DNA from: Paraburkholderia sp. BCC1884
Lineage (GTDB): Bacteria > Pseudomonadota > Gammaproteobacteria > Burkholderiales > Burkholderiaceae
DNA length: 64,000 bases
NCBI RefSeq assembly: GCF_900996225.1
Contig: NZ_CAAJGL010000068.1
Location: 1,488,001-1,552,000 of the forward strand
Direction: 5' to 3'
Each line of letters begins with the position of its first letter. Position 1 is the first letter of the stretch. Below are positions 39,367 through 47,497 of this stretch, piece by piece. The notes below the pieces were generated by a model, which worked only from the letters and a program-made list of their open reading frames with translations, had not been told where the DNA came from and made no database searches. The position numbers and the translations under genes are program-made.

Positions 39367-39481
39367 TGGCAGCGCGCAATCAGGCCTTTCGGGGCCGCGT
39401 CTTTCCGGTCGGGAACGAATCATGCTGCTGGAGTTCCGAAGTGGGATTGTCGGACCACTCAACCGTCGGAAGGAAACCATC

Positions 39482-39664
39482 ATGGACAGGAATCGTGTCG
39501 CAGGTGCAACGAAACAGGTCAAGGGTTCCGTGAAGGAAGCGCTCGGCAAGGTCACCGGCAACCGGATGACGCAGGTCGAGGGCGCGGCCGAAAAGCTGGC
39601 CGGCAAGGTACAGTCGAAAGTAGGCCAGGCCGCGGATGCGGTACGCCATCACATGAAGCGCTAA
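39482..39664 (+). CDS. CsbD-family stress protein (first of two)
   Basis: This 60-residue hydrophilic protein has the CsbD pattern MDRNRVAGATKQVKGSVKEA, then TQVEGAAEKLAGKVQSKVGQ. The family is small, heat-stable-like and stress-induced, with unknown function. ATG 39482 has GGAAGGA about 8 bases upstream. Another CsbD-like gene follows 26 bases later, so the two are probably co-transcribed. Confidence 0.85.
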   Translation: MDRNRVAGATKQVKGSVKEALGKVTGNRMTQVEGAAEKLAGKVQSKVGQAADAVRHHMKR

Positions 39665-39690
39665 CACTAGTCACCTCCAGGAGAATAACG

Positions 39691-39933
39691 ATGAATTCGA
39701 ACCAGCTCGAAGGTACCGTGAAAGATGCGGCAGGCAAGGTGCAGGACGCCGTCGGCGGCTTGACGGGCGATGTCGATTTGCAGGCTGAAGGCAAAGTGCG
39801 CCAGCTCGCCGGCAAGGCGCAGGCGACGTATGGCGACGGCGTCGAGCAGGTCGCCGAGGCGGCCCGCAACAATCCGCTTGGCGCGTTGCTGATCGCGCTT
39901 GGCGTCGGCTTCCTGCTCGGCAAGCTGATGTAA
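39691..39933 (+). CDS. CsbD-like protein with C-terminal membrane segment (second of two)
   Basis: This 80-residue protein begins with a CsbD-like region (MNSNQLEGTVKDAAGKVQDA, then LQAEGKVRQLAGKAQ) and adds a C-terminal hydrophobic glycine-rich helix (LGALLIALGVGFLLGKLM) as in ElaB/YqjD-type proteins. The fusion suggests membrane attachment. A strong CAGGAG ribosome site precedes ATG 39691. It follows the first CsbD gene directly. Confidence 0.85.
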   Translation: MNSNQLEGTVKDAAGKVQDAVGGLTGDVDLQAEGKVRQLAGKAQATYGDGVEQVAEAARNNPLGALLIALGVGFLLGKLM

Positions 39934-40082
39934 GTCAGAAGCGCGCCACGGCCGCCGATGCGCCAGTCGCGCGGCATCCGACAACCTTGGCGCGCGCGGT
40001 CCGCTTTGTTTGTCCGATCCGGTTCTCCGATGCTCCCGGCGCATCCGGAGCGCCGGATCTTATCGTCTGCACGGGGAAGTTC

Positions 40083-41168
40083 ATGCTGGGATTCGACGTT
40101 GGCACGGCCAGAAAAGTCTGGACCGCGTTCCTGATCGCACTGCTGTTTTTCGTTATCTATACCGCGTCGTCCACGTTGCTGGTGGTGGTGTTCGCGGTGT
40201 TTTTCAGTTACCTCATCTATCCGCTGGTCGAGCTGGTCGAACGTGTGCGTCCGCGACGGGTGCCGCGCGTGGCCTCGATTGCCGTGGTGTTCGTGGTGGT
40301 GGTGGCCGTGATCGCCGTGGCCGGATCGTTGTTCGGCGTGCAGTTGCAGGATCAGGCGACGCATCTGTTCGCGCAGTTACCCGCCCTGATGCAATCCGAC
40401 GTGCCCAATCGCTTTCCGCTGCCGCACTTTCTCGAGCCTTTGCGCGAGCGCATCGTCGATTTCGTGCGCAGCCAGATCGAGACCGGTTCCGACAAGGCCG
40501 TGCCGATGGCGCGCAGTGTCGGGCTCGGCGTGGTGCATGCGGCGAGCAATCTGATCTATCTGGTCCTGATTCCGATTCTGAGCTTTCTGCTCATCAAGGA
40601 AGGTCCGCAGATGCGCGACTCGTGTCTGGCCTTGCTCACGCCGCGTCATCGCACGCTGTGGGCGCAGATCGTCACGGATCTGAACGTGCTGCTCTCGAAG
40701 TATGTGCGCGCGCTGCTGTTTCTCTCGCTCGCCACGCTGGTCTGCTATGGCGTCGTGTTCTCGCTGCTCGGCGTGCCTTACGCGTTTCTGCTCGCGGTCA
40801 GCGCGGGCTTGCTGGAGTTCGTGCCGTTCGCCGGGCCGCTGGGCGCGGTGGCGATCACGCTGGTGGTCGCCGTGTTCAGCGGCTATGCGCACTTGCTGTG
40901 GCTCGTGATTTTCATCGCCCTGTACCGCCTCTTTCAGGACTACGTGCTGAACCCGTATCTGATGAGTGAGGGTGTGGAGGTCAGTCCGTTCCTGGTGATC
41001 GTCGGCTTGCTCGCAGGGGATCAGCTGGGTGGGGTCGCCGGGATTTTCCTGGCGGTGCCGGTGATCGCGATGCTGAAGATCGTGTTGGGCCGCGCCAAGG
41101 TGTTCTATGCGGCTTCGCACGACGAAGGCGAGGCTGCGCGTCGCGCTTTGACCGGCAAGACCGACTGA
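40083..41168 (+). CDS. AI-2E family (PerM-like) membrane transporter
   Basis: This 361-residue protein has about eight membrane segments. Family features are the N-terminal pair WTAFLIALLFFVIYTASSTL and FAVFFSYLIYPLVELVERV, the central soluble region (GVQLQDQATHLFAQLPAL), LIPILSFLLIKEGPQMRDS and the C-terminal LVVAVFSGYAHLLWLVIFIA with DYVLNPYLMSEGVEV. ATG 40083 has GGGGAAG upstream. Members export or take up small molecules, but substrates are uncertain. It may be transcribed on its own, 150 bases after the CsbD pair. Confidence 0.85.
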   Translation: MLGFDVGTARKVWTAFLIALLFFVIYTASSTLLVVVFAVFFSYLIYPLVELVERVRPRRVPRVASIAVVFVVVVAVIAVAGSLFGVQLQDQATHLFAQLPALMQSDVPNRFPLPHFLEPLRERIVDFVRSQIETGSDKAVPMARSVGLGVVHAASNLIYLVLIPILSFLLIKEGPQMRDSCLALLTPRHRTLWAQIVTDLNVLLSKYVRALLFLSLATLVCYGVVFSLLGVPYAFLLAVSAGLLEFVPFAGPLGAVAITLVVAVFSGYAHLLWLVIFIALYRLFQDYVLNPYLMSEGVEVSPFLVIVGLLAGDQLGGVAGIFLAVPVIAMLKIVLGRAKVFYAASHDEGEAARRALTGKTD

Positions 41169-41232
41169 GACACCGTGGCGCGTTACGCGGTCTCGCGCAG
41201 TGCCGGCTGACAGCGCTGCGCGAGACCCTCGA

Positions 41233-42489
41233 TCAACTTTCGCCGACGGCGTCAGCGCGCATGACCGCAGGCGCAGGCGTATCGCCTTGCGCACCACGCA
41301 CTCGCGAAACCCACGCGATGCCCACGAGAGCGATGGCCACCGCGGTCCAGCCGACCCTTCCGTAACCCTCGATCTGACCGCTGGCCGAATTGCTCAGCAT
41401 CAGCCCGCCGATCCACGCGCCGCAACCCGTGCCCAACGCCTGGAGCGCGCTATTCGCGCTCAGGAATGCGCCGCGCCGGGCGGGTTCGGGAACGGTGGTG
41501 AGGAGTGCCTGCATCGGCACCATCCGGCCGGACATCAGCACGAGGAAGAACGGGAAGAACATCACCAGCGCGTAAAACGGCAGGTTGGGCAGATGCGTGA
41601 CGAACAGGATCGGCAGAAACGAGAGCACGGCCATGATGCGAAAAATGCGGCGCGTGCCAAATCGGTCTGCGAGCCTGCCCACCCGGCGCGAGGTAAAGAA
41701 CGTCGCCGCACCGCCCGCCATGTACAGCCACGACAACTGCTGCGGCGCCACGCCGTGATTGGCGACCAGCACGGGGGAGATGAACGGAATCACCAGCATG
41801 TGCGAAATCATCATCATGAAGGTGAGCGCGAAGGCGTTCAGGTGGCGCGGATTGCTCAGAAGCCGCCACAAGTCGGGCAACACTTCGTTGAGCGGCGGTT
41901 GGCGGCGATTCAGGTGCTCCGCGAGCGACGGCACCAGTTTCCAGCCCACCGACCAGACCAGCAGTGACAACACGACCAGCAGGAAGAACGGCGCGGCCCA
42001 GGTGAAATGCGCGCCGAGCATCACGCCGGCCGGCACGCCCGCAATCGCGGCGAGCGAGAAGGCGGTCATGATCGTGCCGGTGGCCGCACCGCGCCGCTGA
42101 ACGGGAATCACGTCGCCGACGATCGCCATGATGACCGATCCGAGTACGCCGCCGGTAATGCCCGCGAAGGCGCGCGCTACGAGCAGCAGCGCGAAACTAT
42201 CGGCGAGCGCGCAGGCGAGGTTCGACAACGCGAACAGCGCGTACACCGTCAGCAGTAGACGACGCCGGTCGAAGCGGTCGATATAGGTTGCCGCGAACAG
42301 CCCCGACAGACCGGAACACCATGAATACGCCGAGACGGCGGTTGCGAACGCGGCCGGCGTGATGCTGAACGCGTGCATGATCTGCGGACCGAGCGGCATC
42401 ATCACCATGAAGTCCATGATGATGGTGAACTGCGTCAGCGCGAGCAGCCACAGCAAGCGGCGCTCGTGCTTCGAGCTAAGGGAATACAT
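41233..42489 (-). CDS. MFS transporter (DHA1-like)
   Basis: This 418-residue protein has twelve membrane segments, with AYSWCSGLSGLFAATYIDRF and the loop DRRRLLLTVYALFALSNLAC marking the DHA1 signature between helices 2 and 3. A further family-like turn is MGSVIMA/QRRGAATGTIMTAFS. Specificity is not readable; drug or sugar efflux is possible. It converges on the AI-2E-like gene. It is upstream on the minus strand of nothing obvious, and follows the siderophore-interacting protein gene after 143 bases. Confidence 0.82.
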   Translation of the reverse strand: MYSLSSKHERRLLWLLALTQFTIIMDFMVMMPLGPQIMHAFSITPAAFATAVSAYSWCSGLSGLFAATYIDRFDRRRLLLTVYALFALSNLACALADSFALLLVARAFAGITGGVLGSVIMAIVGDVIPVQRRGAATGTIMTAFSLAAIAGVPAGVMLGAHFTWAAPFFLLVVLSLLVWSVGWKLVPSLAEHLNRRQPPLNEVLPDLWRLLSNPRHLNAFALTFMMMISHMLVIPFISPVLVANHGVAPQQLSWLYMAGGAATFFTSRRVGRLADRFGTRRIFRIMAVLSFLPILFVTHLPNLPFYALVMFFPFFLVLMSGRMVPMQALLTTVPEPARRGAFLSANSALQALGTGCGAWIGGLMLSNSASGQIEGYGRVGWTAVAIALVGIAWVSRVRGAQGDTPAPAVMRADAVGES

Positions 42490-42632
42490 CGGTTAAGACC
42501 TCTTTTGTTGTTGTTGGATGCACGTCGCCTGCGTTGCTCGCGGTCCGGCGCGCTTGCGGGTCGGCGGGTCGTCGCCGGTGGCCGATGATCGGCGCCGGCC
42601 AGCGTCGAACTCGTGACCCGCAGCGCGCAAGC

Positions 42633-43460
42633 TCAGTCGTCGAGCGACTCGTGCACGGCTTCGGCGCCCTGTTTCCAGTAGCTGGCCGCGCGAATGCGCG
42701 ATTTGTCGACGCCGCGTTCCGTGCACAGGTGGTAGCGCACCGCGCGCATTGTCGCCGATTCGCCGGCGGCCCACACGTAGCCTTCGCCGTCTTCCGGCAA
42801 ATAGATGTCGCGCACTGCTTGCAGCAGCGCCTCACCTCGCACGGCCGCTGCGTTGCGATGACACCAGATGAGATTCAACTCGGCACGCGAGTCGAATTCG
42901 ATCTGCGCCGAGGCACCGGCGACTTCGATCACCGCGGCGACGCGCGCGCCGGCCGGCAATTCTTCGAGACGGCGGGCAATCGCGGGCAACGCCGTGTCGT
43001 CGCCGATCAGCAGATGCCAGTCGAAGCCCGTGGGGATCACGAGCGAGCCGCGCGGACCGCCGATGCCGAGATATTGCCCCACTTCGGCTTGCGCCGCCCA
43101 CGTCGCCGCGGGACCCGCTTCGTGCATGGCGAATTCGATGTCGAGCTCGCGCGCCTGCTGATCGAAGCGGCGTGGTGTGAAGTCGCGCGCGATCGGTCGC
43201 GGCTGGCCGGCGGGAAACACCGGGCCGTCCGGGCCCGCTTGCGGCAGCACCGGTTTGTCCGCGCCCGGTTCGGGGAAGAACACTTTGATGTGATCGTCGA
43301 ACGAGGCGGACACGAAGTCGTGCAGGTCTTCGCCGGTGAAGGTGACGCGGATCAGATGCGGCGTGAGCGCGTGCACGGCCTTGACCTGCAGCAGCCGGAA
43401 CTTCAGCGGATGCCGCACGCGGTGGACGGCCAGATCGGTTCGTGGGTCTTGAGTCTGCAT
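42633..43460 (-). CDS. Siderophore-interacting protein / NADPH-dependent ferric-chelate reductase (YqjH/ViuB-like)
   Basis: This 275-residue flavoprotein has an FAD-binding domain (LTPHLIRVTFTGEDLHDFVS, RPIARDFTPRRFDQ and GGPRGSLVIP) and a C-terminal SIP domain (WHLLIGDDTALPAIARRLEE to YVWAAGESATMRAVRYHL). Such enzymes reduce Fe(III)-siderophores with NADPH, freeing iron. It is 6 bases downstream of the His-rich PadR regulator gene on the same strand, the same pairing as yqjI-yqjH in E. coli. Iron/nickel homeostasis is inferred from that pairing. Confidence 0.88.
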   Translation of the reverse strand: MQTQDPRTDLAVHRVRHPLKFRLLQVKAVHALTPHLIRVTFTGEDLHDFVSASFDDHIKVFFPEPGADKPVLPQAGPDGPVFPAGQPRPIARDFTPRRFDQQARELDIEFAMHEAGPAATWAAQAEVGQYLGIGGPRGSLVIPTGFDWHLLIGDDTALPAIARRLEELPAGARVAAVIEVAGASAQIEFDSRAELNLIWCHRNAAAVRGEALLQAVRDIYLPEDGEGYVWAAGESATMRAVRYHLCTERGVDKSRIRAASYWKQGAEAVHESLDD

Positions 43461-43466
43461 CAGCTG

Positions 43467-44336
43467 TTACTCCTGTTCCGGTTGGTTCGTACCTTCGATT
43501 TCGCGGGTGGCGCGCATCAGGATCGCGGCGATGCGGCGCTGTTCGGCGGCCGGCGCGTCGTCACGGCGCAGCAGTGCATGTTTGAGCGCGCGACGCGCTT
43601 CGCCCAGCTCGGGCAGCCAGCCGCCTTCGCTGATATCGGCCGGCTCTTCGCCGGCAAAAGCGCGGCGCACCGAATCCATCTTGCGGGCGATGTGGCTCAG
43701 CTTGGCGAGCATCAATTCGACGCGGTCGCGATGGGTGGTCAGATACTCGCGGCCCGTTTCCGACAGTTCATAGCGCTTGCGGTTGCCTTCCAGCTGCACG
43801 GTGACGTAGCCGAGTTCTTCCAGATACGTGAGGGCCGGATAGACCATGCCGGGGCTCGGCGTGTAAAAGCCGTTCGAGCGCGTTTCGAGGGCCTTGATGA
43901 GTTCGTAGCCGTGGCTCGGCTGGGCTTCGATCATCGACATCAGAAGCAATTGCAGGTCGTCGGAGCTGAATTTGCGGCCGCGCGGAAAACCGTCGCCGTC
44001 GCCGCCAAAGCCGCCGGGACCGCCCGGGCCGCCGCCGAAGCGCCCGCCGCGGCCGCCGCGGCCGCCGCCCATCGAATGGTCATGGCGGCCGATGGCGTGC
44101 CACAGTGCGTGTAGCGAAAAACGGTCGAAACCGCGATGGCCGTGGCCGTGGCCGTGTTCGGAAGCGTGGCGGCGCGAGCCGTGACCGCGCTCGGACGCAT
44201 CGTCGCGTGCCGCGCCGCGATGCGCTTGATGCCGGCTGAACGCGTGCCAGAGCGCATGCAGCGTCGCGTGCTCATGGCCCGCGGTGAAACCTTCGTCCAT
44301 CTCGTGCGGACGGGAAAAACGGTGGTGATGACGCAT
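43467..44336 (-). CDS. His-rich PadR-family regulator, YqjI-like
   Basis: This 289-residue protein has a long His/Gly-rich N-terminus (about residues 1-115). It contains two copies of the pattern LHALWHA-x2-RH, several HxH/HGHGHGH runs and a GGGRGGRGGRF tract. A PadR winged HTH follows (LQLLLMSMIEAQPSHGYELI, then SPGMVYPALTYLEELGYVTV) and a helical tail. E. coli YqjI is a nickel-responsive PadR repressor of the adjacent ferric reductase gene, and this matches in domain order and neighbour. The duplicated His motif is a probable metal-binding site. An operator candidate lies just upstream. Confidence 0.85.
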   Translation of the reverse strand: MRHHHRFSRPHEMDEGFTAGHEHATLHALWHAFSRHQAHRGAARDDASERGHGSRRHASEHGHGHGHRGFDRFSLHALWHAIGRHDHSMGGGRGGRGGRFGGGPGGPGGFGGDGDGFPRGRKFSSDDLQLLLMSMIEAQPSHGYELIKALETRSNGFYTPSPGMVYPALTYLEELGYVTVQLEGNRKRYELSETGREYLTTHRDRVELMLAKLSHIARKMDSVRRAFAGEEPADISEGGWLPELGEARRALKHALLRRDDAPAAEQRRIAAILMRATREIEGTNQPEQE

Positions 44337-44366
44337 GTTGGATACTCCCGTTGGTGTCTTACGATG

Positions 44367-44392
44367 TATCTTAAGATATATATCTTAAGATA
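44367..44392. promoter_or_regulatory. Double-palindrome operator of the YqjI-like/SIP operon
   Basis: The perfect palindrome TATCTTAAGATA occurs twice (44367-44378 and 44381-44392), separated by TA, so the whole 26 bases are also palindromic. It is about 30 bases before the PadR-gene start and is AT-rich in a GC-rich genome. A dimeric or tetrameric repressor such as the YqjI-like protein would be expected to bind it for autoregulation. Confidence 0.75.
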
Positions 44393-44549
44393 GTTTGTCA
44401 AACCGTTTCTTGCGATGAGGAGACTCGACCTACGCCGTAGCATGCTTATTCGTCATTAAACAAATGACATTCATGCTCTCGTGAAACTCCTTTGATACGC
44501 CGAGAATGCTTCCCAGCGCGGCAATGGCCGTATTCAAGGAGTGACGAAC

Positions 44550-45419
44550 ATGTTTGCAATCACAGGTGTGACAGGGCAGGTCGGCGGCGCGGCGGCTCGC
44601 GCTTTACTGGACGCCGGGCACGCGGTGCGTGCGGTGTTACGCGACGCGGGCAAGGCGGCGCAGTGGGAGAAATTGGGCGCCGAAGTGGCGATCGCCTCGT
44701 TCGACGACGCCGACGCGCTCACCGCCGCGTTTCGCGGCACGGCGGGCGTGTTCGTGATGGTGGCGCCGAATTTCGCGCCGCAACCGGGTTATCCGAATGC
44801 GCATGCGGCCGTGGCGGTGCTCAAGGAGGCTTTGACGAAGGCGAGGCCGGAACGTGTGGCGGCGTTGTCGTCGATCGGCGGGCAGCATGAGTCGGGGCTC
44901 GGTCTGATTACGCAGGTGCACATTCTCGAGGCGGCGCTCGCGGACCTGGCGATGCCGACGGCGATTATGCGTCCGGCGTGGTTCATGGAGAACTCGCTAT
45001 GGGATATTGCGCCGGCGCGTGACACGGCGGTGATGCCGAGCTTTCTGCAGCCGCTCGACCGGGCTTTTCCGATGGTCGCCACGGCGGATATCGGTAGCGT
45101 GATCGCGCGGACGCTGGCGCAGTCGTGGCAGGGGCGTCGTGTGATCGAGATCGAAGGGCCGCAGCGTTATACGCAGCAGGAGATTGCGAGGCTGCTCGGG
45201 GAGGTGCTCGGGCGCGAAGTAGCGGCGCAGGCGGTGCCGCGCGAGCAGTGGGAGGCGCTGTTTCAGGCGCAGGGGACGACGTGGCCCGCGCCCCGTATTG
45301 AAATGATCGATGGGTTCAATTCGGGGTGGATCGATTTCGAAGGGGGCGGCAATGAGAAGGTGGTGGGGGTGACGGGGTATCGGGCGGTGCTGGAGCGGTT
45401 GGTGGGGCAGCCGGCGTAG
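44550..45419 (+). CDS. NmrA-like NAD(P)-binding protein
   Basis: This 289-residue atypical SDR has the nucleotide-binding FAITGVTGQVGGAAARALLD at the N-terminus, GVFVMVAPNFAP and PTAIMRPAWFMENSLWDIAP. It lacks a canonical YxxxK pair, as in NmrA and QOR2-type redox sensors/quinone reductases. ATG 44550 is preferred because AAGGAG lies 8 bases upstream; the upstream GTG 44541 is out of place for that site. It is divergent from the PadR operon, and the AT-rich operator region may affect both. Confidence 0.82.
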   Translation: MFAITGVTGQVGGAAARALLDAGHAVRAVLRDAGKAAQWEKLGAEVAIASFDDADALTAAFRGTAGVFVMVAPNFAPQPGYPNAHAAVAVLKEALTKARPERVAALSSIGGQHESGLGLITQVHILEAALADLAMPTAIMRPAWFMENSLWDIAPARDTAVMPSFLQPLDRAFPMVATADIGSVIARTLAQSWQGRRVIEIEGPQRYTQQEIARLLGEVLGREVAAQAVPREQWEALFQAQGTTWPAPRIEMIDGFNSGWIDFEGGGNEKVVGVTGYRAVLERLVGQPA

Positions 45420-45430
45420 TGAGGAGGGAT

Positions 45431-45459
45431 GCCGCCTGCTGCGTTGATCAGCAGGCGGC
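45431..45459. terminator. Intergenic hairpin between converging genes
   Basis: GCCGCCTGCTG (45431-45441) pairs perfectly with CAGCAGGCGGC (45449-45459) over a 7-base loop. It has no U-run, but it lies between converging genes and may slow polymerase from both directions. Confidence 0.5.
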
Positions 45460-45528
45460 GGCCGCGGGATTTCGACGTAATCTGACCGATGCGGGCGCGT
45501 GATCGCTGCTAGCGCCGCCAGGCCATCA

Positions 45529-46443
45529 TCAAAAAATCGACTGCCCCGTGTAAGTCGTCAACCATTCCAGCGCCAGCACGCCCGCCAGCGAATTCCCGTT
45601 GCTATCTAGTCCCGGCGACCACACGCAAACCGCCATTTCTCCCGGCAATACCGCGACGATCCCGCCGCCCACGCCGCTCTTCGCCGGCAGCCCGACCCGG
45701 TAGACGAAATCCCCCGCCGCGTCGTATGTGCCGCATGTCAGCATCAACGCCGACAGGCGTTTGGCGGAACTGGTGTCGAGTATCCGCTCGCCGGTGGCCG
45801 GCACCACGCCGTGATGCGTAAGAAACAGCGCCGCTGTCGCCAGCTCGACGCAACTCATGGAAATCGCGCATTGCCGGCAATAGGCGTCGACCACCACTTC
45901 CGGCGGCATTTCCATGTTGCCGAAGCTCGCCATGAAATGGGCCATCGCCTGATTGCGGTGCGCATGCTGCAACTCGGATTGCGCGACGCGCAAGTCGTAG
46001 TCGATCGTGTTCTCGCCGGTCAGCCGACGCATGAACTCCACCAGCGCGGTTTCTGCCTGCACGAAACGGCGGCACAGTACATCGGTGACGACCAGCGCCC
46101 CTGCGTTGATGAACGGATTGCGCGGTTTGCCGCGCTCGCTTTCGAGCTGGATGAGCGAGTTGAAGGAGGTGCCGGACGGTTCGCGTCCGACGCGGTCCCA
46201 TAACGCGTCGCCGAGCAGGCGGAAAGCCATCGTGCAGGCAAATAGCTTGGAGATGCTCTGGATTGAGAAACGTGTGTCGGCTTGGCCGGTGCGGAAGACT
46301 TCTCCCGATGCCGTGACGATCGCCATGCCGAAACTTTTTGCCGGGACGTTGGCGAGTTCCGGAATGTAATCGGCGACTTTGCCGCTGCCCAGATAGGGCT
46401 GCAGATCGCGATTTATCTGCTCGAGGATGGGTGCGTAGTTCAT
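45529..46443 (-). CDS. glsA: Glutaminase
   Basis: This 304-residue GlsA-type enzyme (serine-dependent beta-lactamase fold) has the catalytic Ser-x-x-Lys motif SIQSISK, IQLESERGKPRNPFINAGAL, GNMEMPPEVVVDAYCRQCAI and the C-terminal GVGGGIVAVLPGEMAVCVWS. It converts glutamine to glutamate and ammonia. Length is the family norm. It is a single gene, divergent from the AraC-type regulator at 46592. Confidence 0.93.
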   Translation of the reverse strand: MNYAPILEQINRDLQPYLGSGKVADYIPELANVPAKSFGMAIVTASGEVFRTGQADTRFSIQSISKLFACTMAFRLLGDALWDRVGREPSGTSFNSLIQLESERGKPRNPFINAGALVVTDVLCRRFVQAETALVEFMRRLTGENTIDYDLRVAQSELQHAHRNQAMAHFMASFGNMEMPPEVVVDAYCRQCAISMSCVELATAALFLTHHGVVPATGERILDTSSAKRLSALMLTCGTYDAAGDFVYRVGLPAKSGVGGGIVAVLPGEMAVCVWSPGLDSNGNSLAGVLALEWLTTYTGQSIF

Positions 46444-46591
46444 TGGGCTCGGACCGTTGACGCCGCGATTCTACTGGCAAGCAAGCGCGGTTGGCTCGTG
46501 CTTCGTATGAGGAAATCGTGTGGGCCGTTGGTGGTCGCCTATGCTAGCCTTGCTGCCTTTGCGCCTATAACCGGGCAAAACGGACGCAATC

Positions 46592-47344
46592 ATGGACACT
46601 TTGTCGCCCGACGACATCGAGCAACCGGCCTTCGTCATCGGCGAAAGCAGCGAGCGGCTGGATGAGCCGTGGCAAAGCTATCGCCGCGCGCGGCTCATTC
46701 ACGTCCGCGCGGGCATTCTCACCGTGCGTACTGGCAGCGCACGGTGGGTCATGCCACCCGGTCACGCAGTGTGGGTCGCTGCCAATGAGCTGCACTGCCT
46801 CACCGCCGCCGGCGCAGTCGTGCTCAATTCGCTGTACGTCGACGCGCACGCCCTACCTGCGCCTCCGCTACAAAGCGGCGCGATCAAGGTGGACCGTCTG
46901 GTGGAAGCGTTGCTGATTGCCGCGGCCGAAATGCCGCACACCCGCCCACTCGACGAGGCCGCCGCGCGCCTCGTTCAGGTGCTGCTGGATCGTCTGCCGG
47001 CCTTGCCCGTCGTGTCACTGGGATTGAACTGGCCGCGCGATCCGCGTATCGCGCGAATCGCCGATGCTTTGAACGCGAATCCGGCAGAGCCGGGCGTGCT
47101 CGAAGAGCTCGCCGCGGCTGCGGGCGTGACGGGCCGCACTGCGGCGCGTCTGTTCGTCAAGGAAACGGGGCAGACCTTCGGTCAATGGCGCCAGCAACTT
47201 CGTTTGCTGGTCGCGCTCGAACGTCTCGGCCTCGGCACGAGCGTGAGCCAGGTGGCGCTCGAAATCGGCTACAGCGACGTGTCGTCGTTTATCGCGGTGT
47301 TCCGCGATGCGTTCGGCGACACACCCGCGCGTTATTTTCGCTGA
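46592..47344 (+). CDS. AraC-family regulator with cupin-like N-terminus
   Basis: This 250-residue protein has a small beta-rich sensor (HVRAGILTVRTGSARWVMPP) and the C-terminal double HTH (LEELAAAAGVTGRTAARLF and SVSQVALEIGYSDVSSFIAV). ATG 46592 is in the 148-base gap divergent from glsA. A link to the efflux pump EmrB-like gene downstream on the other strand is possible. The gene's stop codon is the first three bases before a tandem-repeat array. Confidence 0.82.
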   Translation: MDTLSPDDIEQPAFVIGESSERLDEPWQSYRRARLIHVRAGILTVRTGSARWVMPPGHAVWVAANELHCLTAAGAVVLNSLYVDAHALPAPPLQSGAIKVDRLVEALLIAAAEMPHTRPLDEAAARLVQVLLDRLPALPVVSLGLNWPRDPRIARIADALNANPAEPGVLEELAAAAGVTGRTAARLFVKETGQTFGQWRQQLRLLVALERLGLGTSVSQVALEIGYSDVSSFIAVFRDAFGDTPARYFR

Positions 47345-47448
47345 GCGACTCAGGTAAGCGACTTAGGTAAGCGACTTAGGTAAGCGACTCAGCTAAGCGA
47401 CTCAGCTAAGCGACTCAGCTAAGCGATTCCGCTGAGCGACATCGCTAG
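47345..47448. repeat. Tandem array of eight 13-base units
   Basis: Eight consecutive 13-base units run from 47345, the first base after the AraC gene stop, to 47448. Typical forms are GCGACTTAGGTAA and GCGACTCAGCTAA; the last two (47423-47448) have diverged. Units 4, 5 and 6 are identical. It lies between converging genes. No function is known. Confidence 0.9.
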
Positions 47449-47497
47449 GTGGCACCGCCAAACGCGCTCGCCAAACAACCCGACGCGCATCGCGCAC

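Noticed and set aside
47345..47448. Possible CRISPR array
   Set aside because: Units are 13 bases with no spacers, so this is a simple tandem repeat. The 11-base array at 62460-62514 is rejected for the same reason.
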